In this document: one piece after another, positions 1 to 12,135 of the stretch | Layout of the letters: each line of letters opens with the position of its first letter | Numbering within the stretch: the stretch's first letter is position 1 | Source of the DNA: Rhytidiadelphus loreus | Taxonomy: Eukaryota; Streptophyta; Bryopsida; Hypnales; Hylocomiaceae | Assembly (NCBI GenBank): GCA_947034895.1 | Contig: OX344761.1 | Span: forward strand, 76,383,839-76,447,838 | DNA length: 64,000 bases | Direction: 5' to 3' | Position numbers and translations under genes: made by a program | Notes under the pieces: model-generated | What the model was told of the DNA's origin: nothing | The model's database searches: none | Seen by the model: the letters and a program-made list of their open reading frames with translations, nothing else

Positions 1-87
1 GAAAAGTGCCATATCACATAAGAACATATCAGCCAAAGTGCAAACATCAGAAACATCCAAAGAATGTAGTTCATGGGTACGTCTGAC

Positions 88-2649
88 CTTTGGAAAGAAG
101 TTCATACAGAAGAGGCTTAAAGACAAATCGGTCAGACTGGTCGACCAAAACAATCTGCCATCAAACCAACATATCCAGGTCGTCATTCTCTGTATAAAAT
201 CAAGCTCAAGCAATCTCGTGCTGCAACTTAAAAGGTTTGAAATGTTACGCTTTAATCTGTGGTCATGGATAGAGTTTGTTAATACGAACAGACACGTCAC
301 ACAAGATGACAGTGCGAGATGTCTTGCATCAATTTGCACTTAGACAAAATGCATATACAGTGATCAATGCGTCAATACCTGCGGTTTCTTGTCAGGCGGC
401 CAGATGAGAGACTCAAGACGTAACGCAGTGTAGAGCCCACCGAAACCTCCACCAAGTACGCATATCCTGGGCCTCTGCACACAGTAAACTTTACTCGGAA
501 AATGTTCTCATATAAAGCAAAATTCCAAAATCATCCCTCCGTCTGACGACCATGGATTTATCCCACTTATGTAATTCCAAGGAAAAAACGTAAAAAGATA
601 AATTATAATCTAGACTAAATTAATCCAAATTTGGACTCATTGAACCAAAATTACCCTAAAGTGATTTCACATGAGGATCATTGCATGATCAGGCAACCAT
701 CCTTATAAGGGAGGTAAATGTACCATTCATCAGGTAAATAAGTGTAATTTGGTTTCAGCTCAATTGACATGCTAAATATTGATCATTAGGATTCCTCTAC
801 ATATTCAAAGATTATCTCTTGTAAAGTCTCACCCCTACTTTTCACCTTTAGACCTCTCATAAACGAGTGAAATCGATCACTCCATGGAATACACCCAACC
901 CCACTAGACTATTCGCACCATTTCATATCCAAATTTTCAATCAAGAATTGAAGGTGCACAATATTAGATGTAGAAGTTAAATGATGAAAGTCAATTTCAT
1001 TTGCACCTCGTAAAAACGACTGTACTCAATGGAACAAACCCAACGTGCAGAAATCTAATTCCACCTCTTAAAAACTCAAATCCTTAATCAATTCCAGAAT
1101 TGGAGTTAGACAACATAGGATATGAAGGTTGCAAGATGACAGTGAGGAACAGTGTTTGAAATCCCTACCTTGGGGTCCGACCATACAAAAGAGGTGAGTC
1201 CAGCGCCACTTTCTTCAAGCACCGCACTACGCCCTCCACTCCCTCCAGCAGCATAAGCGGCCGTGACCGAAGACATTGAAGCTGCCTGAATTGCCACTAA
1301 TGGTTGACAGAACTTTATAGACGAAAGAAACAGGCTTCTCAAGTCTCGCTTTTGTTCCCGCATGGACATCTCCACCTGGCCAGTACTCGCAACCAATCTC
1401 GAAGGACATGGCTGTAACATTAATGGCCCCTGCTTCTCAAGTTCTCCTGCTTGCCAACACAAAAGGATTCTCGTGAGTGGGAGGACTGTAGGATGATTAC
1501 TGAAACAGTTCTCCCCTAAATGCTCAAGTGCCGGGAATTCCCCGTGAGGGCTTAAAACTCAAATCTAGCGCCACATAACGACAATTTCAGGTCAATTCAG
1601 AATCGGGACCCTATCAACAATTTGGTTGCTCATCTATTGGATTTTGTCCAATCACAAAAATGAACAAACTTAAGTGAGATATGAACATTTTTTAAATGCA
1701 GCTTTCCAAAGTCAACAGTGTGTCAAAATGCTTGTCTCTAAATGTCTGTTTTTCAACACAATCTAATCCTAGATTCATCCTCTAACTTTGAAGCGATGGA
1801 AAAATTCAATAATCAAGCCAATCGACAAAGACCTTAATTTTGAAAAACTCAAGTACAATCTCAGAGAAGAAAGTGTGAAAATACGAGAAAATAGAGATGA
1901 AATGACCCTCAGAAATCAGAAAAAAAACCATGAAGCTTAGAGTTTGATGGATGAAGACTCCTTATGAAACTCACAGATTGCCAAAATGTGAACAACAAAT
2001 GAGCTCAGCCTTTTGTAAAACTCAATTTGGTCAAAATGAACTTAGGTCATTTTCAATTCACCAAAGCATGAGTTCTGCTTCGCATACAGATCGAAACCCC
2101 AAACCCGGACTTCCAGCAATGTGATGTCAAGCTGAACCGCCCGTAGACCTAATTCGTACCGAATGTCGACTACTACAATTAGTCGCAGGTTCCGAGACAT
2201 GTATAAACTTAATTTCGTGCAATTTCTTCAAAATTCTAGAGTAAAAGGGGGAATTCACAAGGAACTTCGGGACATAAATTTCATCAACACATTTTCTCGC
2301 AGAAAATGAAGTGACTGACAACTTCGTTTCAACGTCAATAAGCAATTGAATTGCGACACAAATTCAATCAAATTTGTGCAAACCGTCGCATCTACAATCC
2401 CCATTTCACCACACAATACTACACAAGAAATTCAAATTCGTACTAATCTCCGCACACTAGATGTAATCTCACGGTACTCACAAGCTCCCCGCAGAATTGC
2501 AATGAAATCAAATGTACAGCAATTCCAGCAAACCAAACCACGAAATTCCGTAAGATGGCGCGAGAAGAGAAAGCAGTACCTCGCAGATGACGAGAAGAAG
2601 TGATCGAAGCCAGAGATGCGACGGGGCTGAGCACCAGAGCGTGCGCCAT
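88..2649 (-). CDS. NDC1: NDC1-like type II NAD(P)H dehydrogenase, 5' part
   Basis: Partial gene leaving the window at its left edge. Exons on the minus strand are 2649-2580, 1446-1169, 474-379 and 154-88; all junctions are GT-AG and the phases agree. The first 116 residues (exons 1-2) start MAHALVLSPVASLASITSSR and are rich in Ser/Ala, as in a plastid transit peptide. Exon 3 carries the FAD-binding glycine motif RICVLGGGFGGLYTALRLES, and exon 4 continues with IVLVDQSDRFVFKPLLYELL. This block matches my memory of Arabidopsis NDC1 (At5g08740) almost residue for residue. The family is a monotopic flavoprotein of plastoglobules and thylakoids that reduces plastoquinone and takes part in phylloquinone and tocopherol metabolism. 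The ATG at 2649 was chosen because it opens the transit peptide and its exon joins exon 2 in phase. The C-terminal NAD(P)-binding half lies outside the window. Confidence 0.9.
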
Positions 2650-4920
2650 CGCAAGCTAATCTCTCCCAAGCTAAGCAAAATCAACACCGCAATTGTTTGA
2701 GAGAAACGATGAAGGTTGCAATGTGGTCGGAATTCAGGGTTCCGTCGTCAGTCAGCTCGATTGGAGATGTGGCAGTCTGTGGAGCGAGATGCAAAGTGGC
2801 TGGCTATGGCGGACCCACCGCGACAGAATTGTAATTTAGAAGCCGGAAATCAAAGATGACTTGCAGTAAGCTTATTGAAAATAGTGTAAGTTAAAATAGT
2901 GTGGCGATGCAATGTCTCCTTTCTTGCCAAACATTTAGTGGTGTCAAGACTAGATATGAGATTTGGAATTTTACCCTATCATGTAAAATAGGATAGGATT
3001 GTAAAATCATGGATGAATCACCGCAACAAAAGTGAAAATTTTCTAGTTCTTATCCACAAGAATTTTGAAGCTTGAAAATCAAAAAGTATAAATAGTATAG
3101 GTTCACAAATGTTGTGGTACAAACAAACAACACTACATTACTACAAGGCTTTGTCCATATAGAAATCACTCACTTTTCAAGCAACGTTCTACTTAAAACT
3201 TACTATATACAAATTTTGGTGAAACTATGTCTTTTTTCTTTTGGTCCAAAGTCAAACAATTAGTGACTTTTATTGTGTAGACTAGATATTGAATTTGACT
3301 TTTGACACTCTTTTGTATATTTGAATCACATGTAGAGCAAACATAAGATAAGGGGATAGCAATTGAATTTTATATTTTCAAGAAAGCAAGAATTTGATAC
3401 AAACTTTTGAAATGTATTACTCAAGTAGCTCAAAATATTCATAAGATCCCCCTCCCTCAATCCTAGTACAAAATGCATTCCTAATGGTCATGGACTCAAT
3501 TAATATAGTTATAATATTTTTTTTAAACAAAAACTATATATTTTAGTATAATAATCATTTAAAAAATATATTTTTACATACAATAGGTGAGAAATTTTTA
3601 TTGAGGTCATTGGTGATACTCAAAGCTTGATTTTTAGCACTATTCATCCCATTGTTGTCCAAATCTCAACTATTCAAAAATAACTTCTTTAGATTGAATT
3701 TATAATAGGCCCATTTCTAGCTTTTGGGGGATGAGTAAACATATAGAATTGGTTCCTACCTTGTATTGGAGATCAATTTTGATTTCTATACAAACCCCAA
3801 TACAAACATAATTTTTATTCCTATAAAATTGCAAGAACCATTTTACAAAGATTGATCAATTACTTATACCAAGAATTAACTTAGAAGAATACCTAATTAC
3901 TTACTTTAGATTGGGCAAGTTTTATGAATTTTTTTAACTTGATGCAAGAAAATAATTGAAAATTGAAAATTTTATATTATATTTATACAAAAATATTTAT
4001 AAATTTTATCAAATGAATTTGATATTTAAATTATATTCAAACAAATTTTATGAAAATTATAATACTAATACAACATAATCACCTTCATGATGACAATAAA
4101 TTTATTCATGAAATTTGGTATGATTTCTATAAATTGTATAGTTAACAAATGATGGTAACGTGACATGTAGCGTTTGAGATTATGAAGTTGTAAGAGATGA
4201 AAAGGACACATTCATTGAGTATGTAACGGTAAACTAAGATAACAAATGATGGTAACATGGCCTATAGCGTTTCAATTGAGATTATGACTGAGTTGTAGGA
4301 GATGAAAGGACACATTTATTGAGTATGTAACAGTAAACTAAGAGTTGCACCTTATGGTTTTTCAAGAGGCAAGTTTGGCTTTAAAATCTTCATCCACCCC
4401 ACATTTTTCTTTAGGCTTCTAGCCTTTCATTCCATCAACTCAAAAAACTCATATTTTACAAAAACCTAAAAAACCTTCATGGTTGAAAAAGAGGAGAGGC
4501 AACTTCTTTGATTGTCATAAAATTTGTACTTTGGTTTCCATTTGAAGGTAAAGATTGCAAGTTAGTCTTGGTATCCAACTTCATTGAAATTAGAGATAAT
4601 TATAGTAACAATATTGAGAATGCTATTTGCAACTTGTAAGATATGAGTGAGCTCATTTTTAGTGGAGGTCTTAGATTTTGGTCTTCAAAGGTGCATTGTG
4701 TCTTTCATGTAAAATCTTGATGATTCTGTTTTAAATAGTGAAGGGGTGATATTTTGCTATCTAATAATTACTATGGCTACAATCAATCGAATAGTGAGGG
4801 GAGTGGCTTTTAAAGTAGATTTCTACTTTATTTCTACTACAATGTTATTTAATAAAATTATTTTAAGCTCATTGGGAATATCCATTGACAAAGGAAGTTC
4901 ATTTATGTGTAGGTGAAGCA
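2650..4920. other. AT-rich spacer between NDC1 and trihelix gene
   Basis: Probably holds the NDC1 promoter near 2650-2850, which is GC-richer, followed by AT-rich DNA with no open frame I can support. A two-copy tandem repeat lies at 4140-4346. A possible splice acceptor just before 4915 hints at an untranslated exon of the downstream gene somewhere in this spacer. Confidence 0.5.
4140..4346. repeat. Two-copy tandem repeat, about 100 bp per unit
   Basis: Both copies begin TAACAAATGATGGTAAC and end with GAGTATGTAAC(G/A)GTAAACTAAG. The second has a short insertion, so the copies are diverged. Confidence 0.75.
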
Positions 4921-6705
4921 ATGGCTAGAGAATGGAGTTTACAAGAAACCAAAGCTTTAGTAGAAGAACATATTGCATTGAAAGAAGGGGAAAAAATTGA
5001 GAGCCAAACAGCAAGTGAGCATTGGAACAAAATATCCAAAAAATTACGAGAAAAAGGATTCTATCGTAGTCACAAGAGTTGCAACAAGAGGTGGTATAGA
5101 CTAGAGCAATATGAGATCCAAATTTTTTCGTTCAATATAGAAGAAGGAAAATCCAAAAACTATTGGGATTTGACAAGAATGGAGAGGTTAGAATATAGAA
5201 ATAAATGGCCCCAATTGCCATTAGGGGATGGAATTGATAAAGAAATGTTTGACTCGTTGAAAAATTTCTCTCACCAATATGAAAAGAAGGATAAATTGGA
5301 GTCTACAAATACATCCAATATATATGTTGATAACAAGGAAGAAATATATGCAAAACCAAATACAGAAATCACTAGGTACTATAATTTATAATACTGACAT
5401 TGTAAAAATTCATCTAAATTGGATTTAAAAAAATTTCATGATTTGATAATTGATTCTATATTTTAGGTGAAATAAAATTCTTCTATAGCAATATTTGTTT
5501 AGAACTAGGTAGATGCTATATTATTGAGTAGATTGAAACTTTATGTTTTAATGCAAAAATAAGTTGTTAGTTTATATATAGATATAGATATATATAAAGT
5601 AATGATTTTGTTGTGTATTGATAATAGACAATCTGTTCTACCACCACCATATACAATTGCTTCTCCACATTTGACTCCAAGGATACTGCCTCACACCACA
5701 ATTGTTAATAGAGAAGAACAATTGGACCAACAAGTAGGGTCTCAAAGGATAACTAAAAGCAGTTGGCCTTCCATAAGTGAGCAACCACCATTGTCTTCTC
5801 AAGAAACATTAGATGGGTTTAAGCTCCAAGCTCGTGAACTTAGAAAAAGGCGAGCAACAGAGTTTCGGAAAAATAATAGAACAGTCCCATATAATAGTAC
5901 ACACACAACATTTATGAAGGAAACACAACCATCAATTCTAGTACCTTCTCAAAATTTTCCATTAACATCTGAAACAACTAAATTTGGATCAATTAATATG
6001 ATTCCTCCGCTTGAGAATACTATACGTGGCGAAAATCTAATGAAAAATCTTCCGAAAGATAATGTTAATGAAACAAAACCACCAATTCAATTCAAGAAGT
6101 TATTACATCCATCTTCAAAGATGGACACCAATCAAACAATTGAAAATAAGAATAGTAATAATTCTTTGTCAACTCATCAACACCCAATTGAAAGTCACTT
6201 AAACTTCCAATCCCCAAATTCAAGACTAATTGGCCTCCAACACAAGCATTTGTTGCAATCAATCAATTCTCACTTACCTTTACTTCAACCAAAAGACAAC
6301 CACTTCAATAATAATAAAAATGGTTCCAACTCAGATGCTCACCCGATAGATAGAGATAAACTTCCACAACAGCTATCTCAATTGAAAAGCTTAGATGAGC
6401 AATTGCAAGTGATCATGGATTTAGAAACCACCCAAATTTGTGAACAACAACTTCACAAGAACACATATGTACACAATTTGGGCCAAATTAATGGTCAACC
6501 ATTGGAAACTCAAGGCTCAACTACTTCAAGTTTACTAGGTGTAGCAATAGGAGGATTAGGAATGCAATTGGAAGCTATTGCAAAGTTGTTGCAAGTTAAA
6601 CAAGTGGTTGAGCAAGAATTTCAAGATAAAATGTTGCATCTTGTGGAATGCATAGTTGTGTCTATGCGCTCCATGGCTCAAGCAAATGTTCCTACTAGCA
6701 CTTGA
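4921..6705 (+). CDS. Trihelix (Myb/SANT-like) DNA-binding protein
   Basis: Two exons, 4921-5375 and 5628-6705, joined by a 252-nt GT-AG intron with matching phase, give about 510 residues. The start is the first ATG after an in-frame stop at 4864. Residues 1-60 show the trihelix pattern: Trp5 (EWSLQETKALVEEH), Trp35 (SEHWNKISKKLREKG) and Trp58 (SHKSCNKRWYRLEQYE). A fourth-helix-like segment follows with YWDL and ER-like residues ending in WPQLP. The middle is Asn/Gln/Ser/Pro-rich and probably disordered. The last 100 residues (LEAIAKLLQVKQVVEQEFQD) look helical and could oligomerise. Known trihelix proteins are nuclear transcription factors binding GT elements; the target here is unknown. The exons are nearly as AT-rich as the spacers, unlike the other genes in the window, which would suit a young or lineage-specific copy or a domesticated transposon-type Myb protein. 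Confidence 0.75.
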
Positions 6706-7135
6706 AACTATAGATTGTAAGAGTATTCAAGTCTCACCATTATAGACTTTGAAATAACTAGTTGATCGCTAGTCTCCCAATGTCCAATATAAAAAACAAC
6801 CAAATTTACAATCTAATATAATTTAGCAAGATTAACTCTTTTTGTTCAAATCACACCTATCTTTTATCTCAAGTTTGCATATGCATATATTGGTGCAATC
6901 ATTAGAGATATGGAAACAAATTTTTGTTGAGGGTGTAATTGTATTTAGTTATTTGTGATTTAAAGAAGTCAAAAGAGAGTACAATATATAATTTGGTTTG
7001 TTCCAAAATATTTTGTAGTGATTGCAATCATACTTTTTCAATATTACCTCATAAAATTACTTCCTATCATTTACAAGTTTAATGCTCCTTTTTATATTAC
7101 AAGACACATATTTGGATTCATGATATATATATATG

Positions 7136-7357
7136 CACTATAAGAGAAAGGGTTGTTTTAAGTGTGTTTTTAAGTATAGTCCTAGAGATAAGATATTAAG
7201 TAATGACTTATATGTAGATTTTTAGTAAAAATTTACTAGAAATTCATGTATTTCTAGTAGATTTTTACTAAAAAACTACATAAAGGTCATTACTTAATAT
7301 CTTATTTCTAGGACTATACTTAAAAACACACTTAAAACAACCCTTTTTCTTATAGTG
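7136..7357. mobile_element. CACTA-type foldback MITE, 222 bp
   Basis: Almost the whole element is a near-perfect inverted repeat. It starts CACTATAAGAGAAAGGG, ends with the complement ending CTTATAGTG, and is flanked by the 3-bp direct repeat ATG (7133-7135 and 7358-7360). CACTA termini with a 3-bp target duplication are diagnostic of the CACTA (En/Spm) superfamily. The element has no coding capacity and would be moved by an autonomous partner elsewhere. Confidence 0.8.
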
Positions 7358-7360
7358 ATG

Positions 7361-8072
7361 TGTGTGTGAGAAAAGAATCAGATACATTGATTGTTTTTAT
7401 GAAAAAATCTAATCAAGCACTACATTGTCCCAAAATTGTCATTTCTAATACAAGTACCAATTTTCAAAAATTGGTATTATAGGACACAATGATGCATGTG
7501 ACCTTGAGAAGATATGGAAAATTTTCAAAAATTTCTACCGTGTAGATTGCAAAATATAGACATATAGTGTTTAAAGTGACGAATCTTTTTTCTGGCCTTG
7601 CAAAAAATTGGGTAGCTACACTTTACAAGGTCACATTTGTATGAAAAATGTCCAAGATGGTAGTGCTTCTTGGGATTTATTCTTCAAGGCAAGTTGGCTA
7701 TATGCTTGAAAAATTTCAAATCATTTGGAATTGTACAATATATAAGAAAAATATAGTAAATAAAAATAAATAAAAAATGACTTTAAATACTAAATTGTTA
7801 AGAATTTAGTTATGGAATTGAAAAATGCCAATTCCAATGGTTATAATGTTGTAATAAACAATATATATATTATAATTTTATTTTTTCAAAAATATTGAAA
7901 ATTGATTTAAATAAAGGACTTTAAAGGTTTTTATTAGAATAGAGAATCCATAACAGTTACTACTTGCAAGTTAAAACTCCTCATAACTTTCATCTTGTTA
8001 ATCAAAATGGATGATTCAAAGCTTTCCATATATATATATGCTTGGTAGACATTTTTGTGCTTTAGGGGTTAA
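7361..8072 (-). repeat. Fragment of TTAA-type inverted-repeat element
   Basis: The right edge reads GTGCTTTAGGGG followed by TTAA (about 8054-8069), one terminus of the family described at 25136-26054. The interior before it (about 7800-8040) resembles the reverse complement of 26820-27050, a diverged member of the same family. The left boundary is not clear. Confidence 0.5.
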
Positions 8073-8879
8073 AACATATTAGGATCTAAAACTATACATG
8101 TAATTGTGATTTTAAAATATGTATTAGGGAATTGAAATTAATAAGACTTTAAAAAAAATTGGATTACAAAAAAGATTGTTCATTGTAGATTGACATAATT
8201 GAAGGCCTTCGTTACTTCTAAAATTGGTTACATATTACTTTTACAAACAAGATCAATTAGACCAATATTATTCGGCACCCCTCCAGGGGCATAAAAAAAA
8301 TTATTTCTTCTTTAATTTGATCCCAAATATACAACCTTCTTTCTATTGGCAAGAATAGTAGCATTAAAGAACACTCTTGGAATTAGCTTGGTATAAAATC
8401 AATTTAGAAAGAACCCTTAAAATATAGGTAAAAAGTCAAAACTAGACAACACTCTTGAGTTTAGCGTGGCACAAAATTGTTTTTGAAATGACCCTAAAAA
8501 ACATACTTAGGTAAAAACTATCCAAAAGAACTTGAAATAAATTTAGATTGCCTTCATATTCTATATACAATTTAATACTTTAGATTTATTATAGAAATTC
8601 TCTTTTTCTTTTCCACCTTAAGAGTTCACTTCTATGTTCTAAAAGTGTTCACATTTGAAAATGTATTGTTGTATAATTGCAACTCTATAAACTCATATTT
8701 TCAATTACATAAATGATTGCTTTCACACAATAAGAACATGTGTGTGTTTTCAACAAATTTTAACTTTAGTGAACACATTAGCGAAGACATATGTCTCTTA
8801 TTGATGAGTCTAAAAGCTATCCCTTGGTCTCAATATTCATCATGATTTAAATTTTTTTTTTTTAAAAGATATAAAAACA

Positions 8880-9640
8880 CATTAGCTTTCTAGGAATATA
8901 ATTTTTATTTTAGTTGGTGCCTCACAACAAAAGTTATGGTACAAAAGTCCTTTTTTTAGGTACGGTGAGCAGAAATCCTTCCACACACAAAAAATTTAAG
9001 AAAAAAAATTTCTTTTTTTCATAGATTGAAATTATATCTATACTAATGTCCCTTGTGCCTTTGCCATAGTCAAAATAAAAATAAGAGTAATTTTTGAATT
9101 TGAAAATAACTCCCAAAGACCAAAATTCATATAACTTTCACACTGGAAGGTTTACAAGGGCTTTGATTTGTGATGTTTGGACATGTGATGTGAAAGTTAT
9201 AGTTTTCTCAAAATAAAGAAAAGTTTAATTCAATTTTTTTAATTTAAAAATAATTCAAAATTCTATAACTTTCACACCTAGTATAAACGCCATGCACCCC
9301 TCCTTGTTAAGAGTTGTCCAACGATATCAAGAATGTGGCTAGGGGACTTACAGTTTCTTAGATCTCAACATATCAAACAAAACAAAACAAACAACTTAAT
9401 TTAAGATATAGATGGGAAGCTTTGATTCATTCCATTTCGATTTGTTATGTGAAAGTTATGGATAATCTTATTTTTTGGAAATCAAAGCATCTTTTTGAAA
9501 AAATAACTTATAGGATTCATTTTTTAACTCAATTTTCACAATTTAAAAAAAATAAAAATTTCACAAGGTTAGATCCATTGCTAGAACAATTTCACCATAG
9601 AAATTAGTGTGTTCCAGTTCCATCTTAGAGCTATTAACGA
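8880..9640 (+). repeat. Partial copy of the TTAA-type element family
   Basis: Stretches such as GGTGC...AACAAAAGTTATG (8921-8945) and the block at 9418-9610 (AGCTTTGATTCATT to TTAGTG) parallel 25280-25330 and 25418-25610 in the same order. Neither terminus is intact. Short open frames here do not look coding. Confidence 0.55.
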
Positions 9641-9820
9641 TCTAAATTCCTTCAATTTTAAACCTGACTTCACCAACCCATCACAAATGAAAAAAGTCTC
9701 ATCACTCCTTGAGAGATAACAAGCTACAATAAGGTAAGTGAGCCCATTGAGGGCCTAATGCATAACATTATTAACCAATCTAAATTCATTCCATTCCCCC
9801 TTGGAGGAAGGATAATGCCT

Positions 9821-9822
<2 letters not shown>

Positions 9823-9864
<42 letters not shown>
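9823..9864. repeat. (AT)n/(AC)n microsatellite
   Basis: About 15 AT units run directly into about 6 AC units. Confidence 0.9.
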
Positions 9865-9865
<1 letters not shown>

Positions 9866-10059
9866 TGAGAGTGTGAACTCAATTATAATCTATACATAAT
9901 CATTAGATGGATGAGAAGTTGCAACATTGGATGAGTGGGAAGTTGCAAGAGAGTCATTAGCTAGTTTAGAAGTTGTCATACTGGAGGTTAGAAAAGTTGT
10001 TATGATAGTGTACATTCAAGTTTTGAAATGTACACTACTAATATAATTTTGCCCACAAC

Positions 10060-10206
10060 GGGCTTCCTACCAATTTTTTGCTCATAATACTCACTTCCCT
10101 TACACCTTAAAAACAGAGAAATTAAAAACACTGGGCTTCCTCCCAATTTTTTACTCATTATGCTCACTTCCCTTACACCTTAAAAACAAAGAAAATAGAA
10201 AACACT
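10060..10206. repeat. 73-bp tandem duplication
   Basis: Two copies start GGGCTTCCT(A/C)CCAATTTTTT and contain CACTTCCCTTACACCTTAAA. They differ at a few positions. Confidence 0.85.
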
Positions 10207-12104
10207 GCTAGTATTCAGGTAAAGTAGGAACAACATAAACAGTTAAAATAAGCATTTCAGCATGTAGGATATGAGAAATTTCTTGAGAAATTGAGCTCAA
10301 TATGTGCAAAAACAAGGATGAGGAAGAATGAAAAAAAATAAAAAATAAAAAAATCTCCAAAAATGAATATTTTATGCAATATAAATGTGGATTTCTCATA
10401 TGGACACCATTATGGTTTCATAGGGTTCACGTAAAATGGCTACCTTTGGAACTTGTTCCTAATCAAGTGAAGCCAATCGAATTTGAGAAAATCGAATCTT
10501 TTCAGGGATTTTTTCAGAGTGAGCTATTGTTGGTTTTAGGACAACCCTAGTTTGCCAATAGAGGGAGGGAGGGTAACCGTTTATGGTGTTCCTACCTTCA
10601 CCGAGAGTATTATCCATTTATCCTTGCCCTCTTCACAGAATACTATTTATTGACAAAGCAATAAGTTACAAGCAGAGACATGATAGGGCTCTCCTGGCAC
10701 CTGGCAAACAGGACAACATGCACAGGACACAAAAGACTCTTATCATAGTTTCACATGAAAACATTCCACTTACTTACAGGATGTGTGAACCCTGGTTCAT
10801 ATCTTTGTAAGTATGCATGAAAGCCTGTCTGCTGACCTGACCGTGGCCAGATCACATTGAAGGTGCGACAGCTTGGCTGAGTTGGCTCCCAACTACGAGA
10901 GTACAGAGGAATAATCCCACAATTTTAAAACCTGGCATACCCTTTCATATCATAAGAGTTTGTTTCATTCCAGGTCCGATTTCAAAGTCCTCAGGAGAGT
11001 GAGAGTGACGCAAGAAAAACTTACTCACTCACTCACCCTTGTAAAACGACGTACAGTACAGTACATGGATTCGCAATTTCACATCGCGCATGGGTCACAA
11101 GCTAGGGTAGCCACTTCAGAGTTATTTCACAGACCCTGTCCTAGAATTGGATGACGGTGTACCTACCGAAAGAGTCGGTCTTCATTGAAGCTTGTTTGTT
11201 ATAGAACTTATTGGTACTTCACCGCAGGAGATACAAAAGCAAAGACCCTCTCTATAAAATCTGTAGAGCTACAGTCTCTGATTTCTTTTTTAAGGACTTA
11301 TTGGATGTTCTGCGGAGCGGTTGACAATCAATCATTCAAGAGAGGGCACGAATCCATAACAGTATGGGTTACACTTGGAAACAGGTAAGGGCAATCGCAA
11401 GTACTCAGATTGATTATTTCAGTCGTCCTCCCTGTCAAGTAGTAGCTGGACACCGACATCATTCTCCCACCATTTGAAGATTTGTCCATTGAATCACATA
11501 ACGGCAAAAATCATGATGCTGTAAAAAACTGAACTGGCCTACAGTTTTCACTGTAACAAAGATGTGTGCAAGTGGTGCTCTGACCTTATTGTAGAAAAAA
11601 GCTTACCACTAGACATTAAGGCTCTACAGTTTCCAACTCCCTACTAAGTACACTGAGTGTTGTATGACATCCTTTGCTCTGAACATGTACACAAGAAGGG
11701 CATTTACTTACACTTGTGGCAATTCGGTATAAGGGGGGGTGAGTTCAAACCACCCGAATTAAATGAGGGTAACAAAATTTTTGTAGAGCTGGACGGAAGG
11801 AGAACCCTAGAACCCACCTTCTTCGATGTTTCCTCACGGTGGCAATCTTCGCACACGTATGGACACATTTTATACACAAACAGGGAGGCTCCGTATTACG
11901 CCGGCGTTAGCTGCAAAACAAAAGACACGACATGGTTTAGTAACTCATTTACTGCCTGGATTCCTGACTCGTTCACCACTAACACCTGGTTAGGTAACCT
12001 GCACATTTCGTCCTCCATACCGAGACTCAATAATGCTTTAAGAGCCTGGAGGTTTCAGAGCATTATTGCACGCAATCTCCAGTAGTTAAAGTTGATTGAA
12101 GGGT
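10207..12104. other. Region downstream of the peroxidase, no clear gene
   Basis: Position 10240-10540 belongs to a dispersed repeat also found at 59530-59690 plus 59957-60060. From about 10600 the base composition rises. A 142-codon open frame at 11657-12085 (+) begins at a TTG and has no recognisable motif, so it is not called. Part of the segment next to 12104 is probably 3' UTR of the peroxidase on the other strand. Confidence 0.45.
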
Positions 12105-12135
12105 GGGTTTAGGGGTTTAGGGTTTAGGGTTTAGG
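12105..12135. repeat. Interstitial telomeric repeat at peroxidase stop codon
   Basis: About four TTTAGGG units (one with an extra G) in plant telomere form. Read on the minus strand they are CCCTAAA units, and the first one supplies the TAA stop of the peroxidase (12133-12131). Confidence 0.9.

Noticed and set aside
11657..12085. 142-codon open frame on the plus strand
   Set aside because: It starts at TTG rather than ATG, shows no motif and lies in the likely 3' flank of the peroxidase; chance opening is simpler.
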